A stretch of DNA of 64,000 nt. It comes from Janthinobacterium sp. 344 (GTDB lineage Bacteria; Pseudomonadota; Gammaproteobacteria; Burkholderiales; Burkholderiaceae_D). Position numbers and translations under genes: made by a program. Below are positions 19,406 to 27,054 of the stretch, piece by piece (the first letter of the stretch is position 1; each line of letters opens with the position of its first letter). The stretch lies in the NCBI RefSeq assembly GCF_900112025.1, contig NZ_FOKL01000007.1, positions 62,001 through 126,000 of the forward strand, read 5' to 3'. A model generated the notes under the pieces. It saw only the letters and a program-made list of their open reading frames with translations. It made no database searches and was not told where the DNA came from.

Positions 19406-20500
19406 ATGTCCCGTTTATTTGCCAGCATGTTGTTTGTCGCCTTCATTCACGCTGGCGTCCCTGCCTTTGCGTCGTCTGCCGCGCCCTTCGATCCCGCCGC
19501 CCATAAATTGCAGGCGGGGCGCATCAATGAAGTGATGGTGCTGGGCACGCCGCACCTGTCGCAACTGCCGAAGTTGTTTGATCCTGCGCATTTGAGTGCG
19601 CTGAATGCGCGTTTGCTGGAGTGGAAGCCGCAAGCCATCGCCATCGAGGCTTTGTCTGGCCTGCAATGCGCATATCTGCGCAGCTACCCGCAACGCTATG
19701 CGGAGACGATCAAGTTGTATTGCTGGAACCCTGCTGCCGCACAAGCGGCGACGGGACTGGATGTGGTGGCCGCCACGGTGCAGGCGCAGCGCTTGCTGGC
19801 TGCGTGGCCGGCGGCGCCATCTGCCGCGCAGCGCCGTAAGCTGGCGTCCTTGTTCCTGGCCGGCGGCGAGCGGGCATCCGCGCTGGTGCAATGGCTGCGC
19901 CTTCCGGCCGGGGAGCGGCGGGCGGGCGACGGACTCGATGAGAATCTGGCGGGCATGCTCAATACGCTGCTGCAGCGGCGCGGCGAGGATTATCTGATTG
20001 CCGCCGTGGTGGCCGCGAAGAGCGGGCACGAGCAGGTGCATGCCATGGATGACCACACGGCGGATGCGCCCGGCGAAGATGAGCTGGCTGAAAAGGCCTA
20101 CGGCGAGGCGCTCATGATGGCGTGGGACAATCCAGTTGCGGCGCAGCGCAAGCGCATCAGTGATGAGTTGGGGGCGGCATTGACGACGCCGGCCGCCGTG
20201 CTGGAGATGTATCGCGCGCACAATGCCCCGGCCATGGCGGAGATGGCTTTCCGCGGCGATTTCGGTGCGGCGCTCGCGGAGCCATCGCCACAGCATTTTG
20301 GCCGCAAATACGTGGCCTACTGGGAAACGCGTAATTTGCGTATGGCATCGAATATCCGCGAGCTCATGATGGCGCGTCCCGGCAGGCGCGTGCTGGTGGT
20401 GGTGGGGGCGTCGCACAAGGCTTACCTGGAAGCCTATCTGCAGCAGATGCATGATGTGCGCATCGTTGGCACGGACGATATTCTGCGCCAGGGCGACTGA
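19406..20500 (+). CDS. Secreted DUF5694/TraB-like protein
   Basis: A 364-residue protein with a cleavable signal peptide (SMLFVAFIHAGVPAFA). The N-terminal motif VMVLGTPHLSQLPKLFDP and, near the end, RVLVVVGASHKAYLEAYL resemble DUF5694 and more distantly the TraB/GumN/Tiki group, which keeps a GTPH or GxxH pair of histidines. Its function is unknown; a metal-dependent hydrolase role would be a guess. It lies between two groups of tRNA genes with no operon partner. The N-terminal ATG follows GGAGG (CAGCGGAGGTGGA), a good ribosome site. Confidence 0.7.
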   Translation: MSRLFASMLFVAFIHAGVPAFASSAAPFDPAAHKLQAGRINEVMVLGTPHLSQLPKLFDPAHLSALNARLLEWKPQAIAIEALSGLQCAYLRSYPQRYAETIKLYCWNPAAAQAATGLDVVAATVQAQRLLAAWPAAPSAAQRRKLASLFLAGGERASALVQWLRLPAGERRAGDGLDENLAGMLNTLLQRRGEDYLIAAVVAAKSGHEQVHAMDDHTADAPGEDELAEKAYGEALMMAWDNPVAAQRKRISDELGAALTTPAAVLEMYRAHNAPAMAEMAFRGDFGAALAEPSPQHFGRKYVAYWETRNLRMASNIRELMMARPGRRVLVVVGASHKAYLEAYLQQMHDVRIVGTDDILRQGD

Positions 20501-20511
20501 TTGCCAGTTTC

Positions 20512-20558
20512 TTGCTGTCATCATCGCGTTCCCATTGCTGTCATCATCGCGTTCCCAT
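20512..20558 (+). repeat. 23-bp tandem direct repeat, two copies
   Basis: TTGCTGTCATCATCGCGTTC plus CCA occurs twice in succession (20512-20534 and 20535-20557), immediately after the DUF5694-like stop. It looks like a recent slippage duplication. Confidence 0.9.
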
Positions 20559-20601
20559 GGGGCGGGAAGTGCAATAAGGTGGAAAATAAGAAGGCCAGCA
20601 G

Positions 20602-20630
20602 TTGATTTCGTGAATCGCTTCGTGTTAAAC
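20602..20630 (+). promoter_or_regulatory. Candidate promoter of the three-Glu tRNA group
   Basis: TTGATT (20602-20607) and TTAAAC (20625-20630) are 17 nt apart, about 70 nt before the third tRNA-Glu. The -10 match is weak. Confidence 0.3.
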
Positions 20631-20702
20631 TTCGCGCACGCTTTTTTGAGGGGCTAAGCAAAGCCTTCAACGAAGAGTCCGCTGAGAGTAAAACCAGCAC
20701 AG

Positions 20703-20778
20703 GTCCCCATCGTCTAGAGGCCTAGGACATCACCCTTTCACGGTGAGTACAGGGGTTCGAATCCCCTTGGGGACGCCA
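20703..20778 (+). tRNA. tRNA-Glu (TTC), copy 3
   Basis: Identical to the earlier tRNA-Glu copies; CCA encoded. Confidence 0.97.
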
Positions 20779-20816
20779 GGATTTTAGTTATAAAGCAAGA
20801 GTGCAGTGCTGAATGG

Positions 20817-20839
20817 GCCTGACAAGTCAGGCTTTTTTT
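20817..20839 (+). terminator. Intrinsic terminator after tRNA-Glu copy 3
   Basis: GCCTGA CAAG TCAGGC stem followed by seven T residues. Confidence 0.85.
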
Positions 20840-20901
20840 GTTTCTGCGATTGCTGCAGTACCGGGTCAGGATGCAAAGTAGCGCATCCAGGACAGATTTC
20901 T

Positions 20902-20977
20902 GTCCCCATCGTCTAGAGGCCTAGGACATCACCCTTTCACGGTGAGTACAGGGGTTCGAATCCCCTTGGGGACGCCA
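20902..20977 (+). tRNA. tRNA-Glu (TTC), copy 4
   Basis: Identical to other copies. Its upstream flank (GGATGCAAAGTAGCGCATCC, a small hairpin, then AGGACAGATTTCT) is repeated before copy 5, 143 bp downstream, so the two arose by tandem duplication. Confidence 0.97.
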
Positions 20978-21044
20978 GATTCGCCAGTAGTAACGAAAGC
21001 AACAAGGTCGGGATGCAAAGCAGCGCATCCAGGACAGATTTTCT

Positions 21045-21120
21045 GTCCCCATCGTCTAGAGGCCTAGGACATCACCCTTTCACGGTGAGTACAGGGGTTC
21101 GAATCCCCTTGGGGACGCCA
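21045..21120 (+). tRNA. tRNA-Glu (TTC), copy 5
   Basis: Identical to other copies; last tRNA of the field. The duplicated 5' flank differs from that of copy 4 by a few bases. Confidence 0.97.
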
Positions 21121-21140
21121 GACCGGCTGAATCAGCCAAC

Positions 21141-21173
21141 AAAAAAGCCGCCTGGTAACAGCGCGGCTTTTTT
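21141..21173 (+). terminator. Intrinsic terminator closing the tRNA field
   Basis: AAAAAAGCCGC and GCGGCTTTTTT form an 11-bp stem ending in a T run. Confidence 0.85.
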
Positions 21174-21214
21174 GTTGTTGGCCGCCATGCCCATGTTTTT
21201 TCTTTCCCTTGAAT

Positions 21215-22384
21215 ATGCCATTGCCTACCGATCGCGCGCCATCCCTGGCCATCTTCTGCAAAGTCGTCGACAACTACGGCGATATCGGCATTTGCTGGCG
21301 CCTTGCGCGGCAGTTGCAGGGCGAGCATGGCGTGGCCGTCACCCTGTGGGTCGACGACCTGCCCAGCTTCCAGCGCATCTGTCCCGGCATCGACGTGGCG
21401 GCGGAAACGCAGCAGGCATCGGGCGTCACGGTGCGCCACTGGCGCGGCCAGGATGGCGTATTTGCGCCAGCCGACGTCGCCGATATCGTCATCGAGTTTT
21501 TCGCCTGCGACATTCCGCCCGGCTATATCAGTGCCATGGCGCAATGCGCGCCGCATCCTGTCTGGCTGAACCTGGAAGGCTTGACGGCGGAAGAGTGGGT
21601 CGAGGGCTGCCATGCGCTGACGTCGCCGCGCCATGGCATGATCAAGCATTTCTTCTTCCCCGGCTTCACGCAGAAAACGGGCGGCCTGCTGCGCGAAGCG
21701 GCGCTGGACGAGCGGCGCCTGGCGTTCCAGGCCGATGCGGCGGCCATGGCGGCCTTCCTGGGGCAATTCGGCGTGACGGCGGCGGACATGGCGGCCTTGA
21801 AAGTGTCGCTGTTCTGCTATCCGTCGGCGCCCGTGGCCGCGCTGTTCGCGGGGTGGCAGGCGGGAAGCGAGCCCGTCGTCTGTCTGGTGCCGGAAGGCGT
21901 CGCGTTCGACGCCGTTCAGGCATTTATCGGCGACGATGCTGCCAATGCCGGCGCGGCGCGCACGCGCGGCGCGCTGACCGTGCGCGTGCTGCCGTTTGTC
22001 CCGCAGGACGATTACGACCGCCTGCTGTGGGCCTGCGACGTGAACCTGGTGCGCGGCGAGGATTCCTTCGTGCGCGCGCAGTGGGCCGGCAAGCCTTTCC
22101 TCTGGCATATCTATGTGCAGGATGAAAACCTGCATCACGTAAAGTTGCGCGCCTTCCTGCAGCGCTATGCGGTCGATGGGGACGGCGCCATCGATAGCCT
22201 GATGCAGGCGGCGCTGGCCTGGAATGGCGCCAGCGCGGACGCCTTGCCGTGGGCGCGGCTGTGGCCCGCGTTGCAGGCCGATCTGCCGCGCATCCGGGCA
22301 CGCGCCCAGGCTTGGCAGCGGCAGATGCAGGCCAATGGCGATCTGGCAAGTAACTTGCTGGCGTTCGCCCGCGCGACGAGATAG
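21215..22384 (+). CDS. earP: EF-P arginine rhamnosyltransferase
   Basis: EarP transfers rhamnose from dTDP-rhamnose to Arg32 of elongation factor P. The 389-residue GT-B protein has catalytic-site aspartates Asp19 and Asp23 in VVDNYGDIGICWRLARQL, and the nucleotide-sugar region VRGEDSFVRAQWAGKPFLWH near residue 290. The start ATG at 21215 is preferred to an in-frame TTG two codons earlier. It lies 135 bp upstream of efp in the same direction, the standard arrangement for Arg-modified EF-P. Confidence 0.95.
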   Translation: MPLPTDRAPSLAIFCKVVDNYGDIGICWRLARQLQGEHGVAVTLWVDDLPSFQRICPGIDVAAETQQASGVTVRHWRGQDGVFAPADVADIVIEFFACDIPPGYISAMAQCAPHPVWLNLEGLTAEEWVEGCHALTSPRHGMIKHFFFPGFTQKTGGLLREAALDERRLAFQADAAAMAAFLGQFGVTAADMAALKVSLFCYPSAPVAALFAGWQAGSEPVVCLVPEGVAFDAVQAFIGDDAANAGAARTRGALTVRVLPFVPQDDYDRLLWACDVNLVRGEDSFVRAQWAGKPFLWHIYVQDENLHHVKLRAFLQRYAVDGDGAIDSLMQAALAWNGASADALPWARLWPALQADLPRIRARAQAWQRQMQANGDLASNLLAFARATR

Positions 22385-22519
22385 GCGCTTGCCTAAAATT
22401 AAGGTAAAATGCCCGGTTATTTCTCACGTATTTTTAACCGATCAAACGCAAGCTTGCGGCGCTGATGGCGCACAGGCGGCAGATGGTCTTCATGCAACCC
22501 ACTTTTTACGTACATTCCT

Positions 22520-23095
22520 ATGAAACCCGCAAAAGAAATTCGTGTTGGCAATATCATCATGGTCGACAGCAAGCCAATGATCGTGTTGCGTTCTGATGTC
22601 AACGGTTCGAGCCGCACGGGCTTCACCTACAAATGGAAGATGAAAAATCTTCTGACGAACACCCCGATGGAAAACGTGTTCCGCGGCGACGACAAGTTCG
22701 ACGTGGTTGTTCTGGACAAAAAGCCAGTGACCTATTCGTACTTCGCCGACCCGCTGTTCGTCTTCATGGACGCCGAGTACAACCAGTACGAAATCGAAGA
22801 AGAAAACCTGGGCGATGCACTGCATTACCTGAAGGACGGCATGGAATGCGAAGCCATTTTCTACGACGGCAAAGCCATCTCCGTTGAGCTGCCGACGACC
22901 ATCGCCCGTCAAGTGGTGTACTCGGAGCCTGCAGTCAAGGGCAATACTTCGGGCAACGTCCTGAAAGAAGCCAAGATCGAAAACGCCATCGACGCGCACC
23001 GCCACACCGTGCAAGTGCCGCTGTTCGTGGCACAGGACGACGTCATCGAAATCGACACCCGCACCAACGAATACAAGCGTGTCGTACGCAACTAA
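22520..23095 (+). CDS. efp: Elongation factor P (Arg-type)
   Basis: EF-P relieves ribosome stalling at polyproline stretches. The 191-residue protein has the three-barrel EF-P fold; the modified loop tip reads NGSSRTGF with arginine at position 32, the residue rhamnosylated by EarP, rather than the lysine of E. coli. The C-terminal barrel contains TGN-like [10 protein letters not shown] and KRVVRN. It is followed by a strong terminator. Confidence 0.97.
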   Translation: MKPAKEIRVGNIIMVDSKPMIVLRSDVNGSSRTGFTYKWKMKNLLTNTPMENVFRGDDKFDVVVLDKKPVTYSYFADPLFVFMDAEYNQYEIEEENLGDALHYLKDGMECEAIFYDGKAISVELPTTIARQVVYSEPAVKGNTSGNVLKEAKIENAIDAHRHTVQVPLFVAQDDVIEIDTRTNEYKRVVRN

Positions 23096-23170
23096 GAGAT
23101 CGCCGCACTGCGCCGCTCGCAGGGTCCGGCACACGCCGGCCTGGCTGGCTACCGTGCTGGATCATCAGGA

Positions 23171-23199
23171 AACGCTGCCCTCGGGCAGCGTTTTTTTTT
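23171..23199 (+). terminator. Intrinsic terminator after efp
   Basis: AACGCTGCC / GGCAGCGTT stem with short loop and nine T residues. Confidence 0.9.
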
Positions 23200-23228
23200 G
23201 CTTTAAAAATAATTTCATTCAACAACAA

Positions 23229-23257
23229 TTGAGTTGCAAGGGCTGCTATGCTATGAC
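23229..23257 (+). promoter_or_regulatory. Candidate promoter upstream of amidase remnant
   Basis: TTGAGT and TATGAC are 17 nt apart in an AT-rich patch, about 45 nt before an ATG that has a good ribosome site (CTGGAGATACC). Confidence 0.35.
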
Positions 23258-23302
23258 ACATGTATTGCTGCGTTAGAAACACTGAAGTTTCCTGGAGATA
23301 CC

Positions 23303-23716
23303 ATGCAGCGCAGTCACCTGTTACGCAATGGCGCCCATCCGGGCGGCACGCCTGCGGTCGTGCCCGCGCGCGCGTCGCGTTCCGTGCCGGTCAGCCCCAT
23401 GGCGCCAGCCTGTCCCTTGGCCCAACTGCTCGATGCGGGCGTGCCGCCGCCGCAGCTGCAGTCGCGGGCGTATCAGCTCCGTTCGCCTGCGCTGGCGGGC
23501 CCCGCCCGCCATGACACGCCGCTGGCGCATGCCACGACCGCGCATCATCGTGCCGGCCGGCATGGTGCGCGGCTTGCCCGTCGGCCTGTGCTTGATCGCG
23601 CCTTGCATGCGGAACCGCAACTGATTGCCATGGCGTCTGCGTACGAGCAGGCGAGCATGCACCGGCGCACGCCGGCCTTGCCATCCAGCATCACCGAAGT
23701 GCTGCGTCGAACATGA
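23303..23716 (+). pseudogene. Frameshifted amidase C-terminal remnant
   Basis: The frame starting at 23303 ends with LIAMASAYEQASMHRRTPAL, the C-terminal signature of amidase-signature enzymes. The sequence just upstream (about 23541-23621) gives IIVPAGMVRGLPVGLCLIAP in a different frame. Joined, these match the usual amidase order PAGxxxGLPVGLxLIG ... AYEQAT. A frameshift near 23615-23625 therefore separates two adjoining family segments. The catalytic Lys-Ser-Ser part is absent. The first 80 codons from the ATG are not recognisable. A ribosome site and promoter-like pair remain, so the fused 137-codon frame might still be translated. Confidence 0.65.
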
Positions 23717-23750
23717 TATTTCTTTCCTTTTAGCTATCTTTTGATATCCT

Positions 23751-24161
23751 ATGCTTGCAACTTTGCTGCTGAGTGCGGCCGTGACCGCCGCGACCACTCC
23801 CTTCGATGTCACGCAACTGTCCGGCAGCTGGTCCGACAGCTTCAATACCAACAGCGTTTGCGACCAGCCGCGGCACTTTACGCGCATGCAGCTGTCTGAC
23901 GATCATGCGCGCCTGGCGATTTTCAATGACCGCATCTGGAAAAGCACGCTGGGCGAGGGCAACCGTTTTGCGGCGACGGTGGTGGCGGAGACGGAGCGCA
24001 GCCTGACTTTGCGCTACGACAATGAAACGCGCCAGGATGCCGATGGCAAACTGGTGGAGTGGCAGCTGATCATCGTCGCGCCCGGCATCTACCGCTGGCG
24101 CCAGACGGATTGGCCGGAGGGCAAGGTCAACGGCGTGGTCGGCATCCGCTGTTCTCCCTGA
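23751..24161 (+). CDS. Small secreted protein, unknown
   Basis: A 136-residue protein with a short signal peptide (MLATLLLSAAVTAA). The mature chain has alternating strands with paired motifs LSGSWSDSF, IWKSTLGEGNRF and IYRWRQTDWPEGK, and two cysteines (Cys37 and Cys134), which suggests a small disulfide-bonded beta barrel. No family is recognised. It follows the amidase remnant and precedes the Ivy-like gene on the same strand. Confidence 0.6.
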   Translation: MLATLLLSAAVTAATTPFDVTQLSGSWSDSFNTNSVCDQPRHFTRMQLSDDHARLAIFNDRIWKSTLGEGNRFAATVVAETERSLTLRYDNETRQDADGKLVEWQLIIVAPGIYRWRQTDWPEGKVNGVVGIRCSP

Positions 24162-24229
24162 TGCCGGCGTGGAGGCGGGCGTGCCATTCTGCTATGCTGC
24201 CGGCATTATTTGCTGCTCCAGGAGATATC

Positions 24230-24688
24230 ATGTCCGCACGTTTGCTGCTACCTTTATTCATCGGCGCTGCCATGGCGCTGGCCGCCGTGCCGGCGCAAGC
24301 CCGCACCCCGAAGCTGTCGCTGATCGAGCAGGCGCAAAGCTGTGACGGCAGCGCGGCTTGTCCCTATTTTGCCGACGTCTACAAGGCTGACTACGCGTTT
24401 CGCCAGGCCTTCAACGTGGCCCTCAAGAAAGCCGGCCTGAAGCGGCAGCGCTGGGTGCCGAACGGCGTGACCAGTCCGCTCAAGCCGGTCGAGATCGACG
24501 GCAAGGCGCGCTTGCTCAGCAGCGTCTGCGAACCGCACAATTGCGGCCACCGCTATTCCATCCTGTACGATCCGGCCGAACGCAGCATGACGGGCGTGTA
24601 CATGGGCAGCGATGCCAAGGGCGGCTTGCGCACCGTGTACTTCGGCGAGCCCAGCATTGCCGAAGCCGACATGCTGTACAAGAACTGA
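24230..24688 (+). CDS. Ivy-like lysozyme inhibitor, periplasmic
   Basis: A 152-residue exported protein (signal peptide ending AAVPAQA). The segment SSVCEPHNCGHRYSILYDP matches the inhibitory loop of Ivy, whose hallmark is a disulfide-closed C-x-P-H-x-C hexapeptide that inserts into the lysozyme active site; here CEPHNC. Two further cysteines (CDGSAAC) sit near the mature N terminus. The start is ATG 24230, 4 nt after AGGAGAT. The stop TGA overlaps the ATG of the next gene by one base. The inhibitor function is inferred from the motif. Confidence 0.72.
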   Translation: MSARLLLPLFIGAAMALAAVPAQARTPKLSLIEQAQSCDGSAACPYFADVYKADYAFRQAFNVALKKAGLKRQRWVPNGVTSPLKPVEIDGKARLLSSVCEPHNCGHRYSILYDPAERSMTGVYMGSDAKGGLRTVYFGEPSIAEADMLYKN

Positions 24689-25098
24689 TGTTTGCGCCAC
24701 TGCGCATCTCCAGCGGGCGCGATGAGCTGGACGTGGCCATGATCCACCGCTATCTGAGCGAGCAGTCGTACTGGAAGCGGGGCGTGGCGCTGGAAACGGT
24801 GCGCAAGGGCATCGAGCATGCCTTGTGTTTCGGCGGTTATGTGGCTGACCGGCAAGTGGCCTTCGCCAGGGTCGTCACCGACTACACGGACTTTGCCTAC
24901 CTGCGCGACGTGTTCGTGCTGCCGGAATATCAAGGAAGAGGGTATGGCCGTCAGATCGTCGCTGCCGTGCTGGACGATGTGCGCTTGCGCGAGGTGGGCT
25001 GGATGCTGGCGACCGACGATGCGCACGCGCTGTACGCGAGCTTCGGCTTTGAGCCATTGGCAACACCACACAAATACATGCGCCGTGCGGCGCCATAA
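24688..25098 (+). CDS. GNAT-family N-acetyltransferase
   Basis: A 136-residue GNAT protein with the acetyl-CoA motif VFVLPEYQGRGYGRQIVAAV (residues about 75-94) and the terminal ALYASFGFEPL segment. It resembles short GNAT proteins that act alone on small amines. The start ATG overlaps the Ivy-like stop (TGATG), so translation is probably coupled. The substrate is unknown. Confidence 0.88.
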   Translation: MFAPLRISSGRDELDVAMIHRYLSEQSYWKRGVALETVRKGIEHALCFGGYVADRQVAFARVVTDYTDFAYLRDVFVLPEYQGRGYGRQIVAAVLDDVRLREVGWMLATDDAHALYASFGFEPLATPHKYMRRAAP

Positions 25099-25123
25099 AA
25101 ATTATCAAAATAGCCTTTAAGTG

Positions 25124-25168
25124 TCAAGATAACTATTAACATTATTGTACATAATAATGTTGCCTTGA
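25124..25168. promoter_or_regulatory. AT-rich extended palindrome upstream of aqpZ
   Basis: The inner arms AACATTATT (25138-25146) and AATAATGTT (25153-25161) are a perfect 9-bp inverted repeat around GTACAT. Outer TCAAG and CTTGA extend the symmetry. It lies in a strongly AT-rich island about 160 bp before aqpZ. It could be an operator or, as RNA, a terminator for the GNAT gene, though no T run follows. Confidence 0.45.
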
Positions 25169-25325
25169 TAATGACAACATGTCATTATGCGCGCTCTGCA
25201 GCGATTGCGCAGCGGTGCTTTGCTAGTGCTTTTCTTTGCCATCGTCCCCGGACGCGGCAAAGGTGGTGAGCGGTCTGACTGGTCTTTCCCATGCACGTTT
25301 TCTCGACACTTTGAAGGAATACATC

Positions 25326-26015
25326 ATGAAACAATATGGCGCCGAGTTTCTCGGCACGTTCTGGCTGGTGCTGGGCGGTTGCGGCAGCGCCGTGCTGGCC
25401 GCCGGCTTTCCCGGTCTCGGTATCGGTTTCGCCGGCGTGGCGCTGGCGTTTGGCTTGACGGTGCTGACGATGGCGTACGCCATCGGCCACATCTCGGGCT
25501 GCCACCTGAATCCCGCCGTCTCGATCGGCCTGTGGGCCGGCGGCCGTTTTCCCGCCAATCAATTGCTGCCTTACATCATCGCGCAAGTGCTGGGCGCCAT
25601 CGTGGCCGGCGGCGTGCTGTACGTGATCGCCAGCGGCCAGGCCGGTTTCGACGTCAGCAAGGGTTTTGCCTCGAACGGCTACGGCGCCCACTCGCCGGGC
25701 GGCTATTCGATGCTGTCGGCGCTGGTGATTGAAATCGTGCTGACGATGTTCTTCCTGATCGTCATCCTGGGCGCCACCGACAAGCGGGCACCGGCCGGCT
25801 TCGCCCCGCTGCCGATCGGCCTGGCGCTGACCCTGATCCACCTGATCAGCATTCCCGTCACCAACACCTCCGTCAATCCTGCCCGCAGCACGGGCGTGGC
25901 GCTGTACGTGGGCGACTGGGCCACCAGCCAGCTGTGGCTGTTCTGGCTGGCACCGATCATCGGCGCCTTGCTGGGGGCCATGGCTTACCGCCTGATCGCG
26001 GGCGAGAAGACATAA
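25326..26015 (+). CDS. aqpZ: Aquaporin Z, water channel
   Basis: An inner-membrane water channel of 229 residues with six membrane helices. The two pore NPA boxes are intact: [11 protein letters not shown] near residue 63 and [11 protein letters not shown] near residue 182. The tight selectivity-filter residues and the [18 protein letters not shown] first loop are those of AqpZ rather than the glycerol channel GlpF. GAAGGAAT lies 6 nt before the ATG. The only notable regulatory sequence is the AT-rich palindrome upstream. Confidence 0.95.
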   Translation: MKQYGAEFLGTFWLVLGGCGSAVLAAGFPGLGIGFAGVALAFGLTVLTMAYAIGHISGCHLNPAVSIGLWAGGRFPANQLLPYIIAQVLGAIVAGGVLYVIASGQAGFDVSKGFASNGYGAHSPGGYSMLSALVIEIVLTMFFLIVILGATDKRAPAGFAPLPIGLALTLIHLISIPVTNTSVNPARSTGVALYVGDWATSQLWLFWLAPIIGALLGAMAYRLIAGEKT

Positions 26016-26096
26016 GTACGATCCGGCTTGTTGGCAATCGTGGTCGGCTTGGCCCGCAGGGCGCCAGCCGACGCGGGTGTCAGCGTAGCTGCCGAC

Positions 26097-26924
26097 CTAC
26101 GCGCCGCGCCATTCGCTCAGGTAATGCTGCGGCGTGCGGCCCAGGATGCGCCGGAACATGGCGCTGAAGGCGCTGGGGCTGGCATAGCCGAGCGCGTAGG
26201 CGATGGCGGCCACGCCTTCGCCCCGGTCCAGGCGGCAGAAGGCTTCCGCCAGGTGCACTTGCTGCATCCATTGGCGGTAGTGCAAGCCCGTTTCCTTGGG
26301 GAATAAACGGATCAGGGTGCGCGCGCTGGCGCCCGCATCGTGGGCCCAGTCCTCGATGCTGCGCCGGCTGCCGGGCGCAGCCATGATGGCCGAGCAGACG
26401 GCCACCAGGCGCCGGTCGCGCGGCCAGGGAATGGCGATGGGCACCGTATCGGCGGCCGTCAGTTCGGACAGGATCAGGTGCGCCAGCCAGTCGCCGCGGC
26501 CATCGAGCGCATATTCGACGGGTTCGGCCAGCAGTGCCAGGATCAGTTCGCGCAGCAGCCGGCTCACTTCCAGCACCTTGCAGTCGGGGCCGAAGATGGC
26601 GGCCACCTGCGCTTCGATGTACACGGTGCGCATGCTCAGTTCACTGAGGATATGCACCTCATGCAGGATGCCCACGGGGATCAGCAGGGCGCGCCGGGGC
26701 GGCAGCATCCACACGCCGTGTTCGGTGGTCACGCGCATCACGCCCTCCGTCGCATACAGCAGCTGGGCGCGGATATGGCTGTGCTGGGGCGTGAAGTCGC
26801 CCGCCTGGTATTGCTTGGACATGGCCGTCACGGGGCGCGGCACGTGCTGGTAGTCGTGCGAATTGGTGCTGCGGCTGAAGGGCATGCCGTTCGCATCGGC
26901 CAGGGCAGGGTGGTTGGTGTACAT
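26097..26924 (-). CDS. AraC-family regulator (NimR-like)
   Basis: A 275-residue regulator: N-terminal cupin-like sensing domain with FTPQHSHIRAQLLYATEGV (about residues 44-62), C-terminal double helix-turn-helix with DAGASARTLIRLFPKETG and the conserved LGYASPSAFSAMFRRILGRTP. The layout is that of the NimR/YdeO-type group whose members control a neighbouring efflux gene. It is divergent from the Fsr-like exporter 130 bp away, the likely target. Confidence 0.9.
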   Translation of the reverse strand: MYTNHPALADANGMPFSRSTNSHDYQHVPRPVTAMSKQYQAGDFTPQHSHIRAQLLYATEGVMRVTTEHGVWMLPPRRALLIPVGILHEVHILSELSMRTVYIEAQVAAIFGPDCKVLEVSRLLRELILALLAEPVEYALDGRGDWLAHLILSELTAADTVPIAIPWPRDRRLVAVCSAIMAAPGSRRSIEDWAHDAGASARTLIRLFPKETGLHYRQWMQQVHLAEAFCRLDRGEGVAAIAYALGYASPSAFSAMFRRILGRTPQHYLSEWRGA

Positions 26925-26940
26925 ATGCTGGTTGCCGGGT

Positions 26941-26958
26941 TTGTCACCGGGTTGTCAC
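26941..26958. promoter_or_regulatory. Direct repeat, candidate AraC-type operator
   Basis: TTGTCACCGGG is followed at once by TTGTCAC, giving two 7-bp direct repeats 11 bp apart, one helical turn, between the regulator and exporter starts. Direct repeats at helical spacing are typical of AraC-family sites. Confidence 0.4.
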
Positions 26959-26972
26959 TTGCGCGACGATTA

Positions 26973-27006
26973 TTGGAAGTTAGTAGTTCGGTGGCCATAC
27001 TATACT
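26973..27006 (+). promoter_or_regulatory. Candidate promoter of the Fsr-like exporter
   Basis: TTGGAA and CATACT are 17 nt apart (26973-27001); an overlapping TATACT ends at 27006. It lies about 50 nt before the start codon and just downstream of the direct repeat. Confidence 0.4.
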
Positions 27007-27054
27007 GGGTTCTTTGCCGGGCCGCCTGCCGAGCCTGCTTATTGCGGAAGATCC

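Noticed and set aside
20512..20558. 23-bp tandem repeat as a regulatory array or att site
   Set aside because: Two perfect copies with no inverted symmetry and no neighbouring recombinase are best explained by replication slippage.
23303..23716. Intact amidase gene
   Set aside because: Only the C-terminal signature remains, split over two frames; the catalytic Lys-Ser-Ser core is missing.
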